In this document: one piece after another, positions 61,579 to 64,000 of the stretch
Layout of the letters: every line of letters starts with the position of its first letter
How positions within the stretch are numbered: position 1 is the stretch's first letter
Origin: a virus
Reading direction: 5' to 3' (one strand)
Virus record (IMG/VR): IMGVR_UViG_3300049259_000288
Location: 1-64,000 of that record
DNA: 64,000 nt
Notes under the pieces: model-generated
The model's database searches: none
The model's input: only the letters and a program-made list of their open reading frames with translations
What the model was told of the DNA's origin: nothing
Made by a program: the position numbers and the translations under genes

Positions 61579-62324
61579 CCGCGCCGACGCCGAAGCATCC
61601 GGCCCGGTTCTCGGACCCGATCATGCCGGTGCTCGCCAAGTTCGTGGAGCCCGGTTGGACCGTGGTCGACCGGTTCGCCGGCACTGGGCGCGTCCACGAG
61701 CTGCGCGACCTCGTCCCCGGCGTGCACACCTTCGCCGTCGAGATCGAGTTCGAGTGGGCGGCGATGCACCCGTCGACGTGGTGTGGCGACGCGTTCGAGA
61801 TGACCGGCGAGAACCGCTACGACGCCGAGGTCACCTCGGTCACCTACGGCAACCGGTTCGCCGACTCACACAACGCGCAGGAACGCTGTCGGGCGTGCAA
61901 GGGCACCGGGTGGATACCGATCGCGAGTGGCGCGCCGGCGGAGCCATGCGAGAAGTGCGAGGGCACCGGCACCCGGAACCATCACCGCCGTTCGTACACG
62001 CACAACCTTGGGCGCCCTCTCACGCGCGGCAGCAGCGGGTCGATGCACTGGGGCCAGGACTACCGCGCGTTCCACACGAAGTGGCTCGAGTCGAGCTTCA
62101 CGCTCGTGCGCCGACGGCTGGTCCTCAACGTGAGCGACCACATCCGCGACAAGAAGCGCCAGCCTGTCGTCCGCTGGTTCAGGAACACCGCACGCGAGGT
62201 GGGGTTCACGCTCGTGGCCGAGCGCAGCATCGAGACGAAGCGCCTGCGCGACGGCGCGAACCGCGAGTCGCGCGTCAAGTACGAGAAGGTCCTGGTGTTC
62301 GACAAGGAGGCAACCGATGGGTAA
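61575..62324 (+). CDS. Methyltransferase-like protein with an inserted DnaJ-type zinc domain
   Basis: 249 aa; ATG overlaps the upstream stop. RFAGTGRV (about 33-40) is a class I motif I, and VTYGNRFADS (about 89-98) sits where DNA methyltransferases have the NPPY/DPPY motif. Between about 105 and 131 two knuckles, CRACKGTGW and CEKCEGTGT, form a DnaJ-type zinc finger insertion. C-terminal half (SSFTLVRRRLVLNVSDHI, RQPVVRWFRNTAREVGFTLV) resembles the later strands of N6-adenine methyltransferases. Probably DNA modification, but NPPY is not intact. Confidence 0.72.
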   Translation: MTAPTPKHPARFSDPIMPVLAKFVEPGWTVVDRFAGTGRVHELRDLVPGVHTFAVEIEFEWAAMHPSTWCGDAFEMTGENRYDAEVTSVTYGNRFADSHNAQERCRACKGTGWIPIASGAPAEPCEKCEGTGTRNHHRRSYTHNLGRPLTRGSSGSMHWGQDYRAFHTKWLESSFTLVRRRLVLNVSDHIRDKKRQPVVRWFRNTAREVGFTLVAERSIETKRLRDGANRESRVKYEKVLVFDKEATDG

Positions 62325-62697
62325 GGCCGCACGACTCAAGCGCGAGCGCCGAGCGCGCGGCACGGCCGACATCGAGGTCGTGTGCCCGGGGATGCTCGAG
62401 ATCCTCAGTGTTGGCAAGGGCGACATCAAGCTCACGATCGACGGCAGCAACGAGGGCGAGGTCAACGACGCCCGCACGATCATCGAGGAGATGCTGGCCA
62501 AGGGCTACGGCATCTTCGTGGAGACTGACAAGGGGCTGACGCGCGTCAAGAAGTTCAATCCCAAGCGCATGACCTACGTGATCTCGGAAGTCGTCGAGAA
62601 CGCCGAGGAAAAGCCGCTCGGCAAGCGCACGCGCGAGAAGCACGTTCCTGTCGCCGGCACGAAGGCCAAGGCCATTGGCAGGACGGCGGGCGGATGA
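62317..62697 (+). CDS. Hypothetical protein, 126 aa
   Basis: ATG overlaps the upstream stop. Basic N-terminus (KAARLKRERRARG), then an alpha/beta core (DIKLTIDGSNEGEVNDARTI, IEEMLAKGYGIFVETDKG, RVKKFNPKRMTYVISEV) and a basic tail. The ARTIIEEMLxxGY pattern is familiar from small actinophage proteins; function unknown. Confidence 0.75.
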   Translation: MGKAARLKRERRARGTADIEVVCPGMLEILSVGKGDIKLTIDGSNEGEVNDARTIIEEMLAKGYGIFVETDKGLTRVKKFNPKRMTYVISEVVENAEEKPLGKRTREKHVPVAGTKAKAIGRTAGG

Positions 62698-62831
62698 TGT
62701 TCCGGCTCTCGATTTGGCGGCACAAGCGACGTGGTCACACCCAGACGTGGAGCCGCGTCACGATCCCGGTGACGTCGCCCGACCGCGGTGACCTCGTCCG
62801 GTGCTCGTGCGGCGAGGTGTGGACCCGATGA
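62694..62831 (+). CDS. Small zinc-binding-like protein, 45 aa
   Basis: ATG-ATG start overlapping the upstream stop (GGATGATG). Basic N-terminus (RLSIWRHKRRGHTQTW) and RCSCGEVWTR at the end, a single CxC knuckle. Overlaps the next start. Confidence 0.6.
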   Translation: MMFRLSIWRHKRRGHTQTWSRVTIPVTSPDRGDLVRCSCGEVWTR

Positions 62832-63637
62832 CCGACGTCTCGACGTACATGCGCCAGGCCCGTGCCCGCCGCGGTGTCGACCCGCGCCAGAAGGACGGCT
62901 GGACCTGGGATGAGTCCCGGGCGTGGATCGACGCGCTCTCCGATCACGTCGGCGAGTGGCAGGGCATCCCCATCCCGCTCGGTGCGGACAACCCGCTGGT
63001 CCTCGCCGAGGGCCACCCGCTGCGCGACTTTTACGCCAAGGAGCTCGGCCAGGCTGACCTGACCGACGTGGACATCATCGTCGCTGGCGGCGAGGTGCCC
63101 GAGGACGAGGAGATTGTCAACACCTGGTTCTCCCGGAGGCGCAACGCCCAGGTGTACGTGGCCCGCGGCGGCGGCCGCTACTACGCGTTCGTCGTGCCGG
63201 TTTCCCCGGACCGCTCCATGGATCGCCTGACCTTCTGGCTGCAGACGATCGGCTCGGCCGACGCGTGGGACCTCGAGGCTGAGTACCGGGCCCGCGACAC
63301 GCTGCGGGCCATGCTCACTGAGCGCCAGTGGATGCACTACGACCTCACCGGCTGCTTCTTCGAGACGTCTCCGCGCTCTCGCGTCACCTACGTGTTCCGC
63401 CGGCTGCGCCCAACGCTCGCGCTGAGCCCTCGCGGCAGGGATGGGCGCGTGGGCAACATGCTCTGCCTTGCCGTGCTCTGCCTGCATCCGATCGGCTACT
63501 ACGCGAACAGCTGGGCGGGCTGCATGGTGCCGAGCGACGACGTGATCGCGCACCTCAGCTGGATGCGTGGGGATGAAGCAGCGTTCTGGAAGCACGCCAA
63601 CCAGCACGACCCGGCTTCGCCCGAGGCCGGCATCTGA
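62828..63637 (+). CDS. Hypothetical protein, 269 aa
   Basis: ATG overlaps the upstream stop. Begins MTDVSTYMRQARARRGVDPR. Mixed alpha/beta with VDIIVAGGEVPEDEEIVN, VYVARGGGRYYAFVVPVS and a helical C-terminal third rich in Leu/Cys. No recognised family. Confidence 0.72.
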   Translation: MTDVSTYMRQARARRGVDPRQKDGWTWDESRAWIDALSDHVGEWQGIPIPLGADNPLVLAEGHPLRDFYAKELGQADLTDVDIIVAGGEVPEDEEIVNTWFSRRRNAQVYVARGGGRYYAFVVPVSPDRSMDRLTFWLQTIGSADAWDLEAEYRARDTLRAMLTERQWMHYDLTGCFFETSPRSRVTYVFRRLRPTLALSPRGRDGRVGNMLCLAVLCLHPIGYYANSWAGCMVPSDDVIAHLSWMRGDEAAFWKHANQHDPASPEAGI

Positions 63638-63834
63638 TGGCCGAGACGTTCCTCTGTTCCTGCGGCGCAGCGGCAAAGGCATCCGGCTACCCGCCCGCCC
63701 AGGCGGAGGCGATCATCGCCGAGCTTCGACGCATCCACGTCGAGGACGAGGGCCACCATGAGGTGGAACCGAAGGAACACAAGCGGATCCGCGAGCGTCA
63801 GCGCCGCGATGAGATCAAGGGGCTCTATGGCTGA
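63637..63834 (+). CDS. Small hypothetical protein, 65 aa
   Basis: ATG in CTGATGG overlapping the upstream stop. CSCGAAA at the start (CxC), then a long charged helix (PAQAEAIIAELRRIHVED, HKRIRERQRRDEIK). Function unknown. Confidence 0.65.
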   Translation: MAETFLCSCGAAAKASGYPPAQAEAIIAELRRIHVEDEGHHEVEPKEHKRIRERQRRDEIKGLYG

Positions 63835-63988
63835 GCGATGCAAGGTGACCTATCCCGACGACGCGACCGTGCAGTGCCTCAAGAAGGCCGACGAGCCCGG
63901 CACCGGCAAGCACGAGCACTACGGCAAGGACTCACAGGGCTTCGAGTACACGTGGCGCGACGTGCCGACAGGTGGCTTCGATGCCTGA
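63827..63988 (+). CDS. Small hypothetical protein, 53 aa
   Basis: ATG overlaps the upstream stop. CKVTYPDDATVQCLKKADEP then HEHYGKDSQGFEYTWRDV. Cys and His positions could bind metal. Function unknown. Confidence 0.62.
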   Translation: MAERCKVTYPDDATVQCLKKADEPGTGKHEHYGKDSQGFEYTWRDVPTGGFDA

Positions 63989-64000
63989 CGATGACGCAGC
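63981..64000 (+). CDS. Partial gene at the right edge
   Basis: ATG overlapping the upstream stop (CGATGCCTGACG); reads MPDDDA before the window ends. Only the start is visible. Confidence 0.45.

Overview
The window is a contiguous piece of a large, GC-rich tailed-phage genome (siphovirus gene order) that most likely infects an actinobacterium. The evidence is the dense packing of small genes with ATGA, TGATG or GTGA overlaps, many GTG starts, small-protein families typical of actinobacteriophages, and a tail protein carrying GYWL..DGGVF..G repeats of the kind found in actinobacterial surface proteins. I see no integrase, excisionase or CRISPR array.

Layout. 1-6836 (minus): an operon of small unknown proteins plus a membrane module of a LemA-like protein, a TPM-domain-like protein and a HerA/FtsK-type ATPase, headed by an HU-like protein. 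6876-15170 (plus): a promoter, small zinc-binding proteins, a MazG-like pyrophosphohydrolase, candidate small terminase genes, the large terminase and a FliA/WhiG-type sigma factor. 15187-20608 (minus): HNH and GIY-YIG endonucleases and 39 tRNA genes (38 in one array and one outlier) covering all twenty amino acids, with several decayed or odd tRNA-like elements between them. 20931-28039: mixed orientation, with a partial paralogue of the major capsid protein, five glycosyltransferases and a methyltransferase. 28088-40626 (plus): portal, protease fused to a 2H phosphoesterase, scaffold, capsid, head-tail connectors, major tail protein and frameshifted tail chaperones. 40623-56207: an HNH gene, tape measure and tail proteins with host-like repeats, Kelch repeats and a lectin-like domain. 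56275-58200: membrane proteins including the probable holin. 58197-64000: an HNH gene and a run of small genes including a methyltransferase-like protein.

How it fits together. The phage encodes its own sigma factor at 14323-15045. Six places on the plus strand carry the same two-block motif, TGAA-N16-GCCGAT, whose GCCGAT block matches the -10 core of FliA/WhiG promoters. Four of these head structural or lysis operons (portal; scaffold/capsid; GIY-YIG/major tail protein; membrane/holin). In most cases a GTG start codon lies 6-7 bases after the eight-base -10 block, which suggests leaderless late mRNAs. This looks like a self-contained late-transcription circuit and is the main finding. The tRNA set lacks cognate tRNAs only for NTA codons. 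Seven of its members have C33 instead of the near-universal U33, and all three leucine tRNAs lack a long variable arm.

All calls come from reading the sequence; no database search or folding program was run.
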